A DNA stretch of 64,000 bases from Candidatus Laterigemmans baculatus (lineage in GTDB: Bacteria; Planctomycetota; Planctomycetia; Pirellulales; Pirellulaceae), in NCBI RefSeq assembly GCF_010367455.1, contig NZ_WRPR01000002.1, positions 32,615 through 96,614 of the forward strand. Reading direction: 5' to 3'. The notes under the pieces were generated by a model. It was not told the origin of the DNA. It searched no databases and worked only from the letters and a program-made list of their open reading frames with translations. A program made the translations under genes and the position numbers. Below are positions 27,030 through 36,136 of the stretch, one piece after another. Each line of letters starts with the position of its first letter. The first letter of the stretch is position 1.

Positions 27030-27848
27030 ATGAGTCACGTCCTGAAGATTGAAAATTTGCAAGTCTCCGTCGGGGACAAACCGATTCTTCGGGGCGTCAA
27101 TCTGACGATGAACCACGGGGAGACGCACGCCCTGATGGGGCCCAACGGGAGCGGCAAGAGCACGCTCGGGCTGGCCATCATGGGGCACCCCGGTTACACG
27201 GTCACCGGCGGCTCGATCTTGCTCGACGGCGAGGACGTGCTGGAGATGGCTCCGAACGAGCGAGCTCGGGCTGGGATCTTCATGGCGTTTCAGCGGCCGA
27301 TGGCGATCCCCGGAGTCAAGATGGCCGACTTCCTCCGCCATGCGACGACGAACGTTCGCCGCCCGGACCGCAAGGAAGGGGAGGATCTGATCCCGATGCG
27401 GGAATTCCGCAAGGAGCTCAAAGAGAAGATGAGCCACCTGCGGATGGATCCCGAATTCGCCCGCCGTTACGTCAACGACGGCTTTTCCGGCGGTGAGATG
27501 AAGCGGGCCGAAATCCTGCAGCTGGCGATGTTGCAGCCCAAGTTCGCGATCCTCGACGAGACCGACAGCGGGCTCGACGCCGACGCGGTGCGGCTGGCGA
27601 GCGAATCGATCGCCGATATCGGGGGCCGTGAAAAGATGGGGCTGCTGATCATCACCCACCACGACAAGCTGCTCGAGCACAACCCGCCGCAGTACACCCA
27701 CGTGATGCTCGGTGGCCGCATCGTCGAGACCGGTGGCAAAGATCTGGCCGAGGAACTGCACCGCAGCGGCTACGACCGAATCCGCAAGGCCTATCCGGAT
27801 GCCGAAGCGGCCAATCAAGAGATGATCGCCGAGGAAGCCGCGGTCTGA
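27030..27848 (+). CDS. sufC: Fe-S cluster assembly ATPase SufC
   Basis: ABC-type ATPase of the SufBCD scaffold. Walker [12 protein letters not shown] (about residues 36-46), signature [11 protein letters not shown], Walker [13 protein letters not shown] and switch His (ITHHDKLL) are all intact. TGAGGAGT about seven bases before the ATG is a clear ribosome site. Start of the suf operon sufC-sufB-sufD-sufT, behind a SufR-type regulator. SufC hydrolyses ATP to open SufB/SufD so that the cluster can form. Confidence 0.97.
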   Translation: MSHVLKIENLQVSVGDKPILRGVNLTMNHGETHALMGPNGSGKSTLGLAIMGHPGYTVTGGSILLDGEDVLEMAPNERARAGIFMAFQRPMAIPGVKMADFLRHATTNVRRPDRKEGEDLIPMREFRKELKEKMSHLRMDPEFARRYVNDGFSGGEMKRAEILQLAMLQPKFAILDETDSGLDADAVRLASESIADIGGREKMGLLIITHHDKLLEHNPPQYTHVMLGGRIVETGGKDLAEELHRSGYDRIRKAYPDAEAANQEMIAEEAAV

Positions 27849-27918
27849 GCGATCGCTGGCTGACGCGTTTGCAAAACTTCACCGGCCGCGAGCCGGTCTC
27901 CTTCTACGGATCGATACG

Positions 27919-29325
27919 ATGGCGACGGACATCAGCGAAAAAGAACAGATCGGCGAGATCAACAAGTACAACTTTCGCACCGAGACGCATGACGTCTTCA
28001 AGGCGCAGAAAGGTATCAATCGAGAGATCGTCGCCCAGATCTCCGAGATCAAGCGAGAGCCGAGCTGGATGCGCGACTTCCGGCTCAAGTCGCTGGAGAT
28101 CTTCGAGCAGCGGCCGATGCCCAAGTGGGGCGGCGAGATCGATATCGACTTTCAGGACATCTACTACTACCTGAAGCCGACCGATCATCAGGGCAAGACC
28201 TGGGACGACGTTCCGGCTGAGATCAAGGAGACGTTCGACAAGCTGGGAATTCCCGAAGCCGAGAAAAAGTATTTGGCCGGGGTCAAAGCCCAGTTCGAAA
28301 GCGAAGTCGTCTACGGATCGCTTAAGGAAGAGCTGGTCGACCAGGGCGTGATCTTCACTGATACCGACACGGCGGTCCGCGAGCACTCGGATCTCGTCCG
28401 CCAGTACTTCTCGAAGGTGATTCCGCCGAGCGACAACAAGTTTGCCGCTCTCAATAGCGCGGTCTGGTCGGGGGGCTCGTTCATCTACGTTCCCCCGGGA
28501 GTCCACATCCAGTTCCCGCTGCAGGCTTATTTCCGGATCAACGCCGAGAGCATGGGCCAGTTCGAGCGGACGCTGATCATCGTCGACGAAGGGGCCAGCG
28601 TGCACTACGTCGAAGGCTGCACGGCGCCGATGTATACCTCCGAAAGCCTCCACAGCGCGGTGGTCGAGGTAATCGTCAACAAGGGCGCACGGTGCCGCTA
28701 CACGACGATCCAGAACTGGGCCAATAACATCTACAACTTGGTGACCAAACGGGCGTACGCCTACCAAGATGCCACGATGGAATGGGTCGACGGGAACCTC
28801 GGCAGCAAGCTGACGATGAAGTACCCGGCGGTCCACATGATGGAGCCGGGGGCTCGCGGCGAGATCCTGTCAATCGCTTTCTCCAGCGCCGGCCAGCACC
28901 AGGACGCCGGAGCAAAATTGGTCCACGCCGCTCCGCACACCAGCGGCCAGATCATCAGCAAGAGCATCAGCAAGAACGGCGGGCGAAGCAGCTACCGAGG
29001 GCTGGTCCGCGTCGAGCCAGGCGCTCACCACAGCAAGAACAACGTCGTTTGCGATGCGTTGATCCTGGACGACATCAGCCGCAGTGACACCTATCCCTAT
29101 ATCGAGATCGCTGAGCAGGATGTCCAGATTGGGCACGAGGCGAGCGTCTCGCGGATCGGTGAAGAGCAGATGTTTTATCTGCTCAGCCGCGGATTGAGCG
29201 AAGCGGAAGCGAGCACCATGATCGTCAACGGGTTCATCGAGCCGCTCGTGAAAGAATTGCCGATGGAGTACGCGGTCGAAATGAACCGCCTGATCCAACT
29301 GCAGATGGAAGGCAGCGTCGGCTAA
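27919..29325 (+). CDS. sufB: Fe-S cluster assembly scaffold protein SufB
   Basis: 468 residues, the usual length. Typical blocks: [99 protein letters not shown] (with the candidate sulfur-accepting Cys), and [20 protein letters not shown]. Starts 70 bp after sufC. It forms the scaffold with SufC2 and SufD; the sulfur donor SufS and SufU/SufE are not in this window. Confidence 0.97.
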   Translation: MATDISEKEQIGEINKYNFRTETHDVFKAQKGINREIVAQISEIKREPSWMRDFRLKSLEIFEQRPMPKWGGEIDIDFQDIYYYLKPTDHQGKTWDDVPAEIKETFDKLGIPEAEKKYLAGVKAQFESEVVYGSLKEELVDQGVIFTDTDTAVREHSDLVRQYFSKVIPPSDNKFAALNSAVWSGGSFIYVPPGVHIQFPLQAYFRINAESMGQFERTLIIVDEGASVHYVEGCTAPMYTSESLHSAVVEVIVNKGARCRYTTIQNWANNIYNLVTKRAYAYQDATMEWVDGNLGSKLTMKYPAVHMMEPGARGEILSIAFSSAGQHQDAGAKLVHAAPHTSGQIISKSISKNGGRSSYRGLVRVEPGAHHSKNNVVCDALILDDISRSDTYPYIEIAEQDVQIGHEASVSRIGEEQMFYLLSRGLSEAEASTMIVNGFIEPLVKELPMEYAVEMNRLIQLQMEGSVG

Positions 29326-29343
29326 GCCGTTCGCTCAGAAAAC

Positions 29344-29549
29344 CCTAGCCGACGGCGCTAGCCGCGGGTGCAGCAGCAGAAATCCCTGAGCCGACGGCGC
29401 TAGCCGCGGGTGCAGCAGCAGAAATCCCGGGGCTGTGTGGCCCGAGGCTAGCGCCTACGGCTCAAAAGATTGAAAGCACCGGCTTTTCTGACAGGACCTA
29501 AAGATCGACCGGCCCTGAAAGGCCGACCCTCCCGGCGGGAGGGGTGATA
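29344..29549. repeat. REP-like family A copies and partial family C between sufB and sufD
   Basis: CTAGCCGACGGCGCTAGCCGCGGGTGCAGCAGCAGAAATC occurs twice in tandem (39 bp unit), followed by the reverse arm CCCGAGGCTAGCGCCTACGGCTC. A short family C half (GACCCTCCCGGCGGGAGGGGTGA) lies 60 bp further. The repeats sit inside the suf operon, so the operon may be attenuated here. Confidence 0.88.
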
Positions 29550-29581
29550 AGCGACCGCACACACTCCAGCTATCTCAATCC

Positions 29582-30889
29582 ATGACTGCTACGGCTACCG
29601 ATCTGAAATTTGATGCCGCGGGTTTTGAGGCTTTCATTGCCTCGCGGACGGAACCCGATTGGCTGATCGCGCTGCGGCGCGAAGCGTTTGAGCATTTCCA
29701 GAGCATGGAATGGCCGGCGCGGCGGGCTGAGGAATGGATCCGCAGCGATTTGCGGCTGTTTCAATTGGACAAGTTTCGCGTCCCGCTCACTCAAAGCGAC
29801 ACGCCGAGCGGCGAAGGGTTGCTCAGCGAAGGCGTTGAACTCGGCGGCCGAATCCTGACGGTCGACAGCCACTGCCGAGCGGAATCGCTCCGCGAGTCGC
29901 TGGCGGCCCAGGGCGTGATCTTCGGCAGCCTTGAGCGGCTGGCGAGCGAACAGCCGGAACTGGTTCGCGAGCATCTATTCTCCGCGGTCGATCCCGATTA
30001 TGACCGCTTCGCCGCCCTGCACGCCGCGTTCTGGTCGGGAGGCCAGTTCGTCTACATCCCCCGCGGCGTTGTGGTTGCCGAGCCGTTGCATTTGGCGACG
30101 CTGCTCGGCGAAGGAAGCGTCGACCTCTCGCACACCTTGATCGTGCTGGAGGAAGGTGCCGAAGCGACCGTGCTGCACGAAGCGAACAGCGTTCAGCGGG
30201 ATGCCGGAGGTCTGTCGCTCGGAGCTCTGGAAATTATCCAGCGGCCGGGTTCGCATCTGCGGTACGTGAGCCTCCAGGATCAAGGCTACAAGACGTTCCA
30301 GTTCGCCCATCAGCATGCGATCGTCGATCGCGATGCCTCGATCCAGTGGACGCTGGCCGCGATGGGCAACGGCTTCGCTAAGGTCAACCAGTCGGTCGCG
30401 CTGGTCGGCCCCGGTGCGGACAGCCAAGTCAACGGGGTGATGTTCACCGAAGGTCGGCAGCACATCGCCTACCACACCTTGCAGCACCACGTCGCTCCGC
30501 ACTGCCACAGCGATTTTCTCTACAAGTCGGCCCAGCAGGATCAGAGCCGCACGGTCTGGCGGGGGATGATCAAAGTCGACAAAGCGGCTCAGAAGACCGA
30601 CGGTTATCAGCGCAACGACAACCTGATCCTCTCCAGTCGTGCCCGAGCCGATTCGATTCCCGGATTGGAAATCGAAGCGGACGACGTTCGCTGCACGCAC
30701 GGCAGCACGACGGCGCAGGTCGACGAAGAACAAGTTTTCTACGCCGAGTGTCGTGGGTTCACTCGCAATGAAGCGGTGCGGATGATCGTGACTGGCTTCT
30801 TCCAACAGATTTTTGATCGGATCACGATCGAGAGCGTCCGCGACGCGCTCGGACAGACGATCGCCCGTCAGGTCCGCGAATACGCCTAA
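29582..30889 (+). CDS. sufD: Fe-S cluster assembly protein SufD
   Basis: 435 residues, SufB/SufD beta-helix family, recognised by FWSGGQFVYIPRGVVVAEPLH, LIVLEEGAEATVLHEANS, LRYVSLQDQGYKTFQFAHQHA, SQVNGVMFTEGRQHIAYHT, SRTVWRGMIKVDKAAQKTDGYQRN and CTHGSTTAQVDEEQVFYAEC. The His in LQHHVAPHCHSDFLYK fits the family region. SufD pairs with SufB in the SufBC2D complex. Operon order CBD, separated from sufB by a repeat-bearing 256 bp. Confidence 0.95.
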   Translation: MTATATDLKFDAAGFEAFIASRTEPDWLIALRREAFEHFQSMEWPARRAEEWIRSDLRLFQLDKFRVPLTQSDTPSGEGLLSEGVELGGRILTVDSHCRAESLRESLAAQGVIFGSLERLASEQPELVREHLFSAVDPDYDRFAALHAAFWSGGQFVYIPRGVVVAEPLHLATLLGEGSVDLSHTLIVLEEGAEATVLHEANSVQRDAGGLSLGALEIIQRPGSHLRYVSLQDQGYKTFQFAHQHAIVDRDASIQWTLAAMGNGFAKVNQSVALVGPGADSQVNGVMFTEGRQHIAYHTLQHHVAPHCHSDFLYKSAQQDQSRTVWRGMIKVDKAAQKTDGYQRNDNLILSSRARADSIPGLEIEADDVRCTHGSTTAQVDEEQVFYAECRGFTRNEAVRMIVTGFFQQIFDRITIESVRDALGQTIARQVREYA

Positions 30890-30917
30890 GCCGCGCCGAG
30901 TACAGTCGACAAATACA

Positions 30918-31107
30918 TCACCCTCCCGCTTGCGGGAGGGTCGGGCTCTTAGGCCCGGGGAGGGCAATGGGTTTCGGCACGAACTCCCGATTGAGCCGTT
31001 AGAAAACAAGCCAATGCGTTGAGGAAAAAGGGTCACCCGCCCTTATCACGCGAGCGTCTACCGGACCCTCCCCGCTCGTTCCTCGCGACCCTCCCGAGGG
31101 GAGGGTA
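30918..31107. repeat. family C palindrome between sufD and sufT
   Basis: CACCCTCCCGCTTGCGGGAGGGTCGGGCTCTTAGGCCCGGGGAGGGC, a core of about 115 bp different from the other copies, then CCTCCCCGCTCGTTCCTCGCGACCCTCCCGAGGGGAGGGT. The conserved arms and changing cores suggest the arms are the functional part. Confidence 0.9.
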
Positions 31108-31147
31108 ACATCAGAGCAATTCTTTCCTCATTCACTCCCACTCTGCC

Positions 31148-31468
31148 ATGACCATTACCGAAGACCACGTCCGTGAGCAGCTGAAAAAAGTCATCGACCC
31201 CGAGTTGTTCGTCAACATCGTCGATCTGGGCTTGATCTACGAAGTCAACATCGGCGAGCCCAAGGAAGATGGGCGGCACGATGTGAATATCGAGATGACG
31301 ATGACCAGCCCGATGTGTCCAGCCGGTCCCCAGTTGGTGGCCAATAGCAAGCAAGCCGTGACCGAACTGGAAGAGGTCGATGAGGTCGATGTCAAAGTCG
31401 TGATGGATCCGCCGTGGACCCCCGAGAAGATGAGCGAGGATGCCCGGGATCAACTAGGTATCTTCTAG
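31148..31468 (+). CDS. sufT: SufT-like MIP18 (DUF59) Fe-S maturation factor
   Basis: 106 residues, a single MIP18/DUF59 domain. VIDPELFVNIVDLGLIYEV is the family N-terminal signature; MTMTSPMCPAGPQLV carries the conserved Cys-Pro motif (Cys59 by my count), and VKVVMDPPWTPEKMSEDAR the C-terminal one. SufT takes part in Fe-S cluster transfer to clients. Its stop is directly followed by the ATG of the next gene, with no intervening base, so the two are probably coupled. Confidence 0.93.
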   Translation: MTITEDHVREQLKKVIDPELFVNIVDLGLIYEVNIGEPKEDGRHDVNIEMTMTSPMCPAGPQLVANSKQAVTELEEVDEVDVKVVMDPPWTPEKMSEDARDQLGIF

Positions 31469-32476
31469 ATGAACATTTTTATTGGCGAGTATGTCTGCGG
31501 CGGTGGCTACAGCCGCAGATCTCTCGACCAGATTCCCGCTTCGCAGCGGATGGAAGGGATGGCGATGCTCAAATGTGTCGCCGCCGATTTCGCCCGGTTC
31601 GCCGACTCGGTTCACCTCGCCATTGACTCCCGTTTTGACGTCGAGCTTCCGCCGGGGGCGACAGTCCATCGCGTTGCGGCCGAGACGCCGCTCTGGCCGC
31701 AGTGGATCGAGGCCTCCCGCAGTTGCGATACCGGATTGCTGATTGCCCCCGAGAGCGAAGGCGTGCTGGCACAGTGCGTGGCGATGCTCCAGTCGACAGG
31801 GCTGCGATTGCTCAACGGGTTCGGAGACTTCTTGCGGTCGGCGAGCGATAAGTGGGAGACCGCTCGGGTCTTTGCCGCGGCAGGAGTGCCCCACCCTCCG
31901 ACATGGACGCTCGAGAGCCTTCCCGACTCGGCCACCTGCTCGACGCGCCGCTGGGTGGTCAAGCCTCGCGACGGCTGTGGCACCGGAGACGTGGTGACGT
32001 TTACCGAGTTCGCCGACGCCGTGGCCACCATGGAGCTTCCCGGGCGGATCCTCCAGCCCTGGATCGAGGGGCGAGCGGCGTCGGTGTCGATGATCGTCGA
32101 TGCCAAAGAGATCACGATCTTGCCGGCGGTCTCTCAGACGCTCACCGCCGAGGACTGCGTCTATCGCGGCGGTCAGGGACCGCTCAACGCAGCGGACCAG
32201 CGGCGAGCGGCAAGTTTGGCGCGGGTGGCGGTCCGCGCCCTGCCCCGCACGGTCCGTGGCTTCATCGGCTTCGATCTCGTGCTGGCCGACGACCCCGCCC
32301 AGGATTGTGTGATCGAGGTCAATCCGCGACTGACGACGTCCTACGTGGGGCTGCGGCATATCGTCGACGGCAATCTGGCCGCTCGGCTGGCTGGCTTGGA
32401 CCGCTCGCCGGTCCGCGCGGCGGTCGAGCCCAACAGCGTCTGCTGGAGCTCCGCGGGCGAAGTCTGGTTCGTCTAA
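31469..32476 (+). CDS. ATP-grasp ligase, MfnD-like (methanofuran-type C1 cofactor pathway)
   Basis: 335 residues of ATP-grasp fold. N-terminal GEYVCGGGYSRR resembles the E-(Y/F)-V-T-G-G-G start of MfnD (tyramine-glutamate ligase) and its methylotroph relatives. SASDKWETARVFAAAGVPHP is the ATP-grasp central segment, RRWVVKPRDGCGTGDV the Lys strand and glycine loop, and VIEVNPRLTTSYVGLR the metal-binding Glu-Asn-Pro-Arg. Directly adjacent to sufT and followed three bases later by an MfnF-like gene. The pathway assignment is by context and motif; which amino acid is ligated is not shown. Confidence 0.75.
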   Translation: MNIFIGEYVCGGGYSRRSLDQIPASQRMEGMAMLKCVAADFARFADSVHLAIDSRFDVELPPGATVHRVAAETPLWPQWIEASRSCDTGLLIAPESEGVLAQCVAMLQSTGLRLLNGFGDFLRSASDKWETARVFAAAGVPHPPTWTLESLPDSATCSTRRWVVKPRDGCGTGDVVTFTEFADAVATMELPGRILQPWIEGRAASVSMIVDAKEITILPAVSQTLTAEDCVYRGGQGPLNAADQRRAASLARVAVRALPRTVRGFIGFDLVLADDPAQDCVIEVNPRLTTSYVGLRHIVDGNLAARLAGLDRSPVRAAVEPNSVCWSSAGEVWFV

Positions 32477-32479
32477 CCC

Positions 32480-33598
32480 ATGGCCGTGCCCCCTGCCCCT
32501 ACCCCTGCGACCGGCCCTGAGACCGGCTCTGCCCCTGAGACCGGCCCCCTCATCGTCGATGCGAATTCGGTCGGCGGGAACATCGTGGGATTGGATATCG
32601 GCGGGGCCCATATCAAAGCGGCGGACCGGGCAGGACGCACCCACTGCCAATCGTTCGCCCTCTGGAAACATCCGCGGCAGTTGGAGGAGGCGTTGCAGTC
32701 GGTCGTGGCTCGGTTCGCTCCGCTCGAGCGCCACGCCGGAAGCACGCGGTATGCCGTGACGATGACCGGCGAGCTGGCCGACTGCTTTCTCGATCGCGGC
32801 GAAGGGGTGACGAGGATCGTCGAGGCGGCTTGCCAAGTGCTCGGCTCCGACGTCCAGTTTTACGCCGTCGATGGCCGCTTCGTCTCGGCTGACGAGGCGA
32901 TCGCCGACGACTCCTTGGTCGCCGCTTCGAACTGGCACGCGATGGCGACGCTGGCCGCCCGCCTCGAACCGAATGAAGGACTGCTGATCGACATTGGCTC
33001 GACGACTTCGGATTTGATTCCGCTTCGCCAGGGACGGGTGGCTACGCCGAGTCGAACCGACCACGAACGATTGGGGCGTGGGGAGCTGGTCTACGTCGGC
33101 ATCGGGCGGACCCCAGTCTGTGCGGTGGTCGACACGCTCCCCTATCTCGGCGAGCACTCGCCGGTGATGAACGAAGTATTTGCGACGACCGATGACTGCG
33201 CGGTGGTGCTGGGGATGTGCGAGCCGGAGGAGTCGGACACCGACACGTGCGATGGTCGGCCCCGCACCGTGGCCGCTGCGAGCAACCGGCTGGCGCGGAT
33301 GATCGGCTTGGATCATCGCAGCGTGAGCCGGGAAGATGCCGCGATCATGGCGGCGTTCGTCGTCGGCCGAATCCGTGCCCGGTTGTTGGTTGCCGCCGAA
33401 GTCCTTTCCAGCCCCGGTGCGACGTGGATCCTGTCGGGGCACGGCAGCAGCCTGCTGAGCGTTCCCGGCGACCGACGCTGTCTGGAAATTGCCGCGATGC
33501 TGGGTCCCGACCTGAGCCGTGTAGGGCCAGCCTTCGCAGTGGCTCACCTGGCGGCCAGTCTCGCAGAGGATCGCGCGGCCGAAGCGGAGCGGCACTGA
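32480..33598 (+). CDS. H4MPT-linked C1 transfer pathway protein, MfnF-like
   Basis: 372 residues. The actin-like ATPase fold of the hydantoinase A type is visible: IVGLDIGGAHIKAADRAG, YAVTMTGELADCFLDRGEGV, NEGLLIDIGSTTSDLIPLR, VDTLPYLGEHSPVMNE and ILSGHGSSLL. This is the family linked to tetrahydromethanopterin C1 transfer and identified as MfnF in methanofuran synthesis. The first 35 residues are a Pro/Glu/Thr-rich leader with repeats (PETGSAPETGP), possibly a repeat-expanded start. Three bases separate it from the MfnD-like stop and 16 from the MfnE-like start. Confidence 0.82.
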   Translation: MAVPPAPTPATGPETGSAPETGPLIVDANSVGGNIVGLDIGGAHIKAADRAGRTHCQSFALWKHPRQLEEALQSVVARFAPLERHAGSTRYAVTMTGELADCFLDRGEGVTRIVEAACQVLGSDVQFYAVDGRFVSADEAIADDSLVAASNWHAMATLAARLEPNEGLLIDIGSTTSDLIPLRQGRVATPSRTDHERLGRGELVYVGIGRTPVCAVVDTLPYLGEHSPVMNEVFATTDDCAVVLGMCEPEESDTDTCDGRPRTVAAASNRLARMIGLDHRSVSREDAAIMAAFVVGRIRARLLVAAEVLSSPGATWILSGHGSSLLSVPGDRRCLEIAAMLGPDLSRVGPAFAVAHLAASLAEDRAAEAERH

Positions 33599-33614
33599 GC
33601 CCAGTGGCGGATCG

Positions 33615-34235
33615 ATGAGCCCGATGGTCGAGCAGCGAAACTTGAAGCGCCGCGTGGTGAAGCTCGGTGGCAGTCTGCTCTCCAATCCGCGGCTAACTGC
33701 CGCCGTCGGAGCGTGGCTCGCCCGTCAGCCGGCGGCGCAGAACCTGGTGGTCGTCGGCGGCGGTGAAACGGTCGAGGCGATGCGGAATCTGTCGCGGCTT
33801 TTTCCGCTGGACGACGTCGCGATGCACTGGCGCTGCGTCCGGTTGCTGCGAGCGACGTTTGAGATCTTTGCGGAGCTGTTTCCCGACTGGCAACCGGTTG
33901 CCCAGTGCGAGCGGCTGGAGGAGCTGCTCAAGGTGTCGCCGCGGCCGGGTGAGTGGCTGATTGCGGTCGACGCATTCTATTCGCCAGGGACGCACGATGC
34001 GGGGTTGCCGGTCGGCTGGGAAACGACGACCGACGCGATCGCCGCCTACCTCGCCCGCCTGGCCGCGGCGGACGAATTGGTGTTGCTCAAGTCGTGCCCG
34101 ATTCCCGCGGAAGGTTCGCCCGAGGATCCCAAAGCGGGATCGCTCCGGCGGTTGACCGAGGCGGGGATCGTCGATCGGGCGCTAGCCACCGCCCTGCCCC
34201 GGGATCTGCCGCTGCGCGTCGAGCAGTTGCCATAG
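33615..34235 (+). CDS. amino-acid-kinase family protein, MfnE-like
   Basis: 206 residues of the amino acid kinase superfamily: RVVKLGGSLLS with the Lys-Gly-Gly nucleotide loop, LVVVGGGETVEAMR, a MHWRCVRLLRATFEI helix, and WETTTDAIAAYLARLAAADELVLLKSC with the phosphate-binding Asp-Ala region. MfnE phosphorylates 5-(aminomethyl)-3-furanmethanol phosphate in methanofuran synthesis. This small kinase follows an MfnD-like and an MfnF-like gene, so the match is good. Its last codons LP and stop TAG are partly inside a family D repeat (CCATAGTCGCC). Confidence 0.8.
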   Translation: MSPMVEQRNLKRRVVKLGGSLLSNPRLTAAVGAWLARQPAAQNLVVVGGGETVEAMRNLSRLFPLDDVAMHWRCVRLLRATFEIFAELFPDWQPVAQCERLEELLKVSPRPGEWLIAVDAFYSPGTHDAGLPVGWETTTDAIAAYLARLAAADELVLLKSCPIPAEGSPEDPKAGSLRRLTEAGIVDRALATALPRDLPLRVEQLP

Positions 34236-34359
34236 TCGCCTTTCGCTCCGCGAAAGTAGCGTTCCTGCAGCACCCTCCCCTCATCCGATCAGCCGCCGGG
34301 CGTTAGCCCCCGGTTCCGCAAACGCCGGGGAAACCGGACGCTAGCGCGTTGCGGCTGAT
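34232..34359. repeat. half family D element and full family B element
   Basis: ATAGTCGCCTTTCGCTCCGCGAAAGTAGCG (one arm only) starts in the MfnE-like stop codon. 26 bp later comes ATCAGCCGCCGGGCGTTAGCCCCCGGTTCC with reverse arm AACCGGACGCTAGCGCGTTGCGGCTGAT. Confidence 0.9.
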
Positions 34360-34392
34360 AGTGCGGCAACCGAAATAAACAGCCCGGGTCGG

Positions 34393-35310
34393 CTACACGC
34401 GGCAGAGGTCGAGGATTTCGGCGGCCGATTTTTGGTACCCGATGTAGAACGGGCCAAACACGCCGTAGCGAGCGCTCGCTTCGTCGAACCGCATCTTGTA
34501 GACGATGTCTTTGAGGTACTGCGGGTTGCGTCCCCACAGCGTCACCATCCACTCCCAGTCATCGAGTCCCACGCCGACGGTGATCAGCTGCGAGACGCGA
34601 CCGGCGTACTGGATGCCGCTCTGAGCGTGCTCGTTCATCATGCTGGTGCGGCGCGAGAACGGCTCGGTGAACCAGTTCGCACCGACGACGCGGCTCTTGC
34701 CCATCGGATAGAAACAGGCGGCCGGCCAATCGGGAAACTCCGGACGCAGCCGCTGCTCGGTCATCATCGGCAAGCGGCGTTCGTAGGCGGCGACCTTGGC
34801 CGCCAACTCCGGCGAATCGGCAGCGGCACCACCGGCGAGCAACCGCTCGCGGTATTGCTCGACCGTGGGAACGTATTCGCTCAACTCGCTCATCGAGACG
34901 AACGACCAGGTCGGTTCGATCGCCGCTCCCAGGGGCCCGGCAAGGATCGACTGATGGATCGCTTCGATCTTGAGCGGATCGGGGTCCATCATCGTCACCG
35001 CGAAGTCGGCTTTGTGACCGCTGATCGCAAACGTCTGCAGCCGCTGCGGGCGGGCATCGCCGGTGGGCTCGCAGGCAGCGACCAACGCCTCGCGACCGGC
35101 CGAGCGATCGACCGCCGGCAGGGCATCGCGGCGAAAACGGTAGAAGAAGTGGGAGCAGTGCCACCCGCTGAGCGGGATCGTCGACGGCTCGGGAAGTGGT
35201 TGCCGAGCCGCGTGAGGAGGGCCTTGGGGAGGGCCTTGGGGAGGGCCTTGGGGAGGGCCTTGGGGAGCGCCTTGAGGAGGGCCTAGCGAAGGGCTCTGCG
35301 GAGCATTCAT
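34393..35310 (-). CDS. hemQ: coproheme decarboxylase (chlorite dismutase-like, HemQ)
   Basis: Converts coproheme III to heme b by oxidative decarboxylation in the coproporphyrin-dependent pathway used by many Gram-positive bacteria and some planctomycetes. Key residues: Tyr201-Pro-Met-Gly-Lys205 with the catalytic Tyr and its partner, and a candidate proximal ligand His228 in MMNEHAQSG. The C-terminal GLDDWEWMVTL and KMRFDEASARYGVFGPFYIGY are diagnostic. 305 residues; the first about 45 are extra and contain GPPQGPPQ repeats from a 12-bp tandem DNA repeat. The ATG at 35310 is preferred over an earlier one at 35343. Confidence 0.92.
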   Translation of the reverse strand: MNAPQSPSLGPPQGAPQGPPQGPPQGPPQGPPHAARQPLPEPSTIPLSGWHCSHFFYRFRRDALPAVDRSAGREALVAACEPTGDARPQRLQTFAISGHKADFAVTMMDPDPLKIEAIHQSILAGPLGAAIEPTWSFVSMSELSEYVPTVEQYRERLLAGGAAADSPELAAKVAAYERRLPMMTEQRLRPEFPDWPAACFYPMGKSRVVGANWFTEPFSRRTSMMNEHAQSGIQYAGRVSQLITVGVGLDDWEWMVTLWGRNPQYLKDIVYKMRFDEASARYGVFGPFYIGYQKSAAEILDLCRV

Positions 35311-35409
35311 GGCAGCGAATTTTGGGGCAAGCGTTCGAAGCATTGAGCTGTCGATTTTAAAGCCCCCGAAGGAACCCGGCGAGGGGAACGAGCAGCCCGA
35401 GGCGGGGCG

Positions 35410-36135
35410 TCACTTCAGCGTCCACTGGGTAAACGCCTCGCGGAAGCCGAAATGTCGCTGCCAGTACCGAGCCCCGCTCGCTCCAAAGTAGCCGTACGGA
35501 AAGGGAGCCTGGCGAGCTGCTGTGGCGTGCGGTACCGGAACTCCCCAGTGCTCCGTTCCTCCTGCGATCGGTCCACCCAGCACGGGTCCTCCGCCGCCCG
35601 GTTCCCCCCCCACGCTGGTCCAGCCGCCAGCCCGGTCGTCGCACAACTCCCCTGCTCCGCCGTAGCCGTAGTCGGCGTAGTTGGCGTAGTCGGCGTGGTC
35701 GGCGTAGTCGGCGTGGTCGGCGTGGTCGTAGTGGGCGTGGTCGTAGTGGGTGCCGGCGTAGTAGGCGAAGTAGGCGAAGTCGGCTTCCACGACCCCGCTG
35801 GCGGCCTCGGGTCTCGGGAGCATTGGATCAAGCACGACCGGGGCTGGAAGGACGCCGGTCCACGAGGACGCGGCGGCCACGGCCGCTGGCGGCGCGGCGG
35901 CGGTGGGTGCGGCGGCGGTGGGTGCGGCGGCGGTGGGTGCAGCGGTCGGCTTGGCCGGCAATGTGGCGGGGATTCCCCAGAACGCCCTTCCCGCGGTTCC
36001 GCTGCTGGCCGCAGGTCGCGTGGGGCTTTGGGCGGCGAGCGTCGGGGCGAGAGCTGCAGCGACAGCAAATTGGAGGGAGAGCGCGGCGAGGCGGCTGGCG
36101 GGGAGGAGCTGGTAGCGCATGGGCTGGAAAGGCAT
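35410..36135 (-). CDS. secreted His/Tyr/Asp-ladder protein with planctomycete C-terminal motif
   Basis: 241 residues. Signal peptide of about 35 residues, then an Ala/Pro/Thr-rich repeat (PTAAA four times). The centre (about residues 125-160) is a ladder of AYY, HYDHAHYDHADHADYADHADY type, encoded by near-identical GTCGGCGTA/GTCGGCGTG tandem repeats, then a Gly-rich part with one Cys pair region. The end, PYGYFGASGARYWQRH followed by GFREAFTQW, resembles the (P)YGYFGA...W..H.G C-terminus common in small planctomycete proteins. The ladder could bind metal ions through His/Asp/Tyr, but this is inference. Function unknown. Confidence 0.65.
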   Translation of the reverse strand: MPFQPMRYQLLPASRLAALSLQFAVAAALAPTLAAQSPTRPAASSGTAGRAFWGIPATLPAKPTAAPTAAAPTAAAPTAAAPPAAVAAASSWTGVLPAPVVLDPMLPRPEAASGVVEADFAYFAYYAGTHYDHAHYDHADHADYADHADYANYADYGYGGAGELCDDRAGGWTSVGGEPGGGGPVLGGPIAGGTEHWGVPVPHATAARQAPFPYGYFGASGARYWQRHFGFREAFTQWTLK

Positions 36136-36136
36136 G

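Noticed and set aside
31454..33685. 743-residue open frame on the minus strand
   Set aside because: It is antisense to sufT/mfnD/mfnF-like genes with conserved motifs; composition (Arg/His/Gln-rich) is that of a high-G+C shadow.
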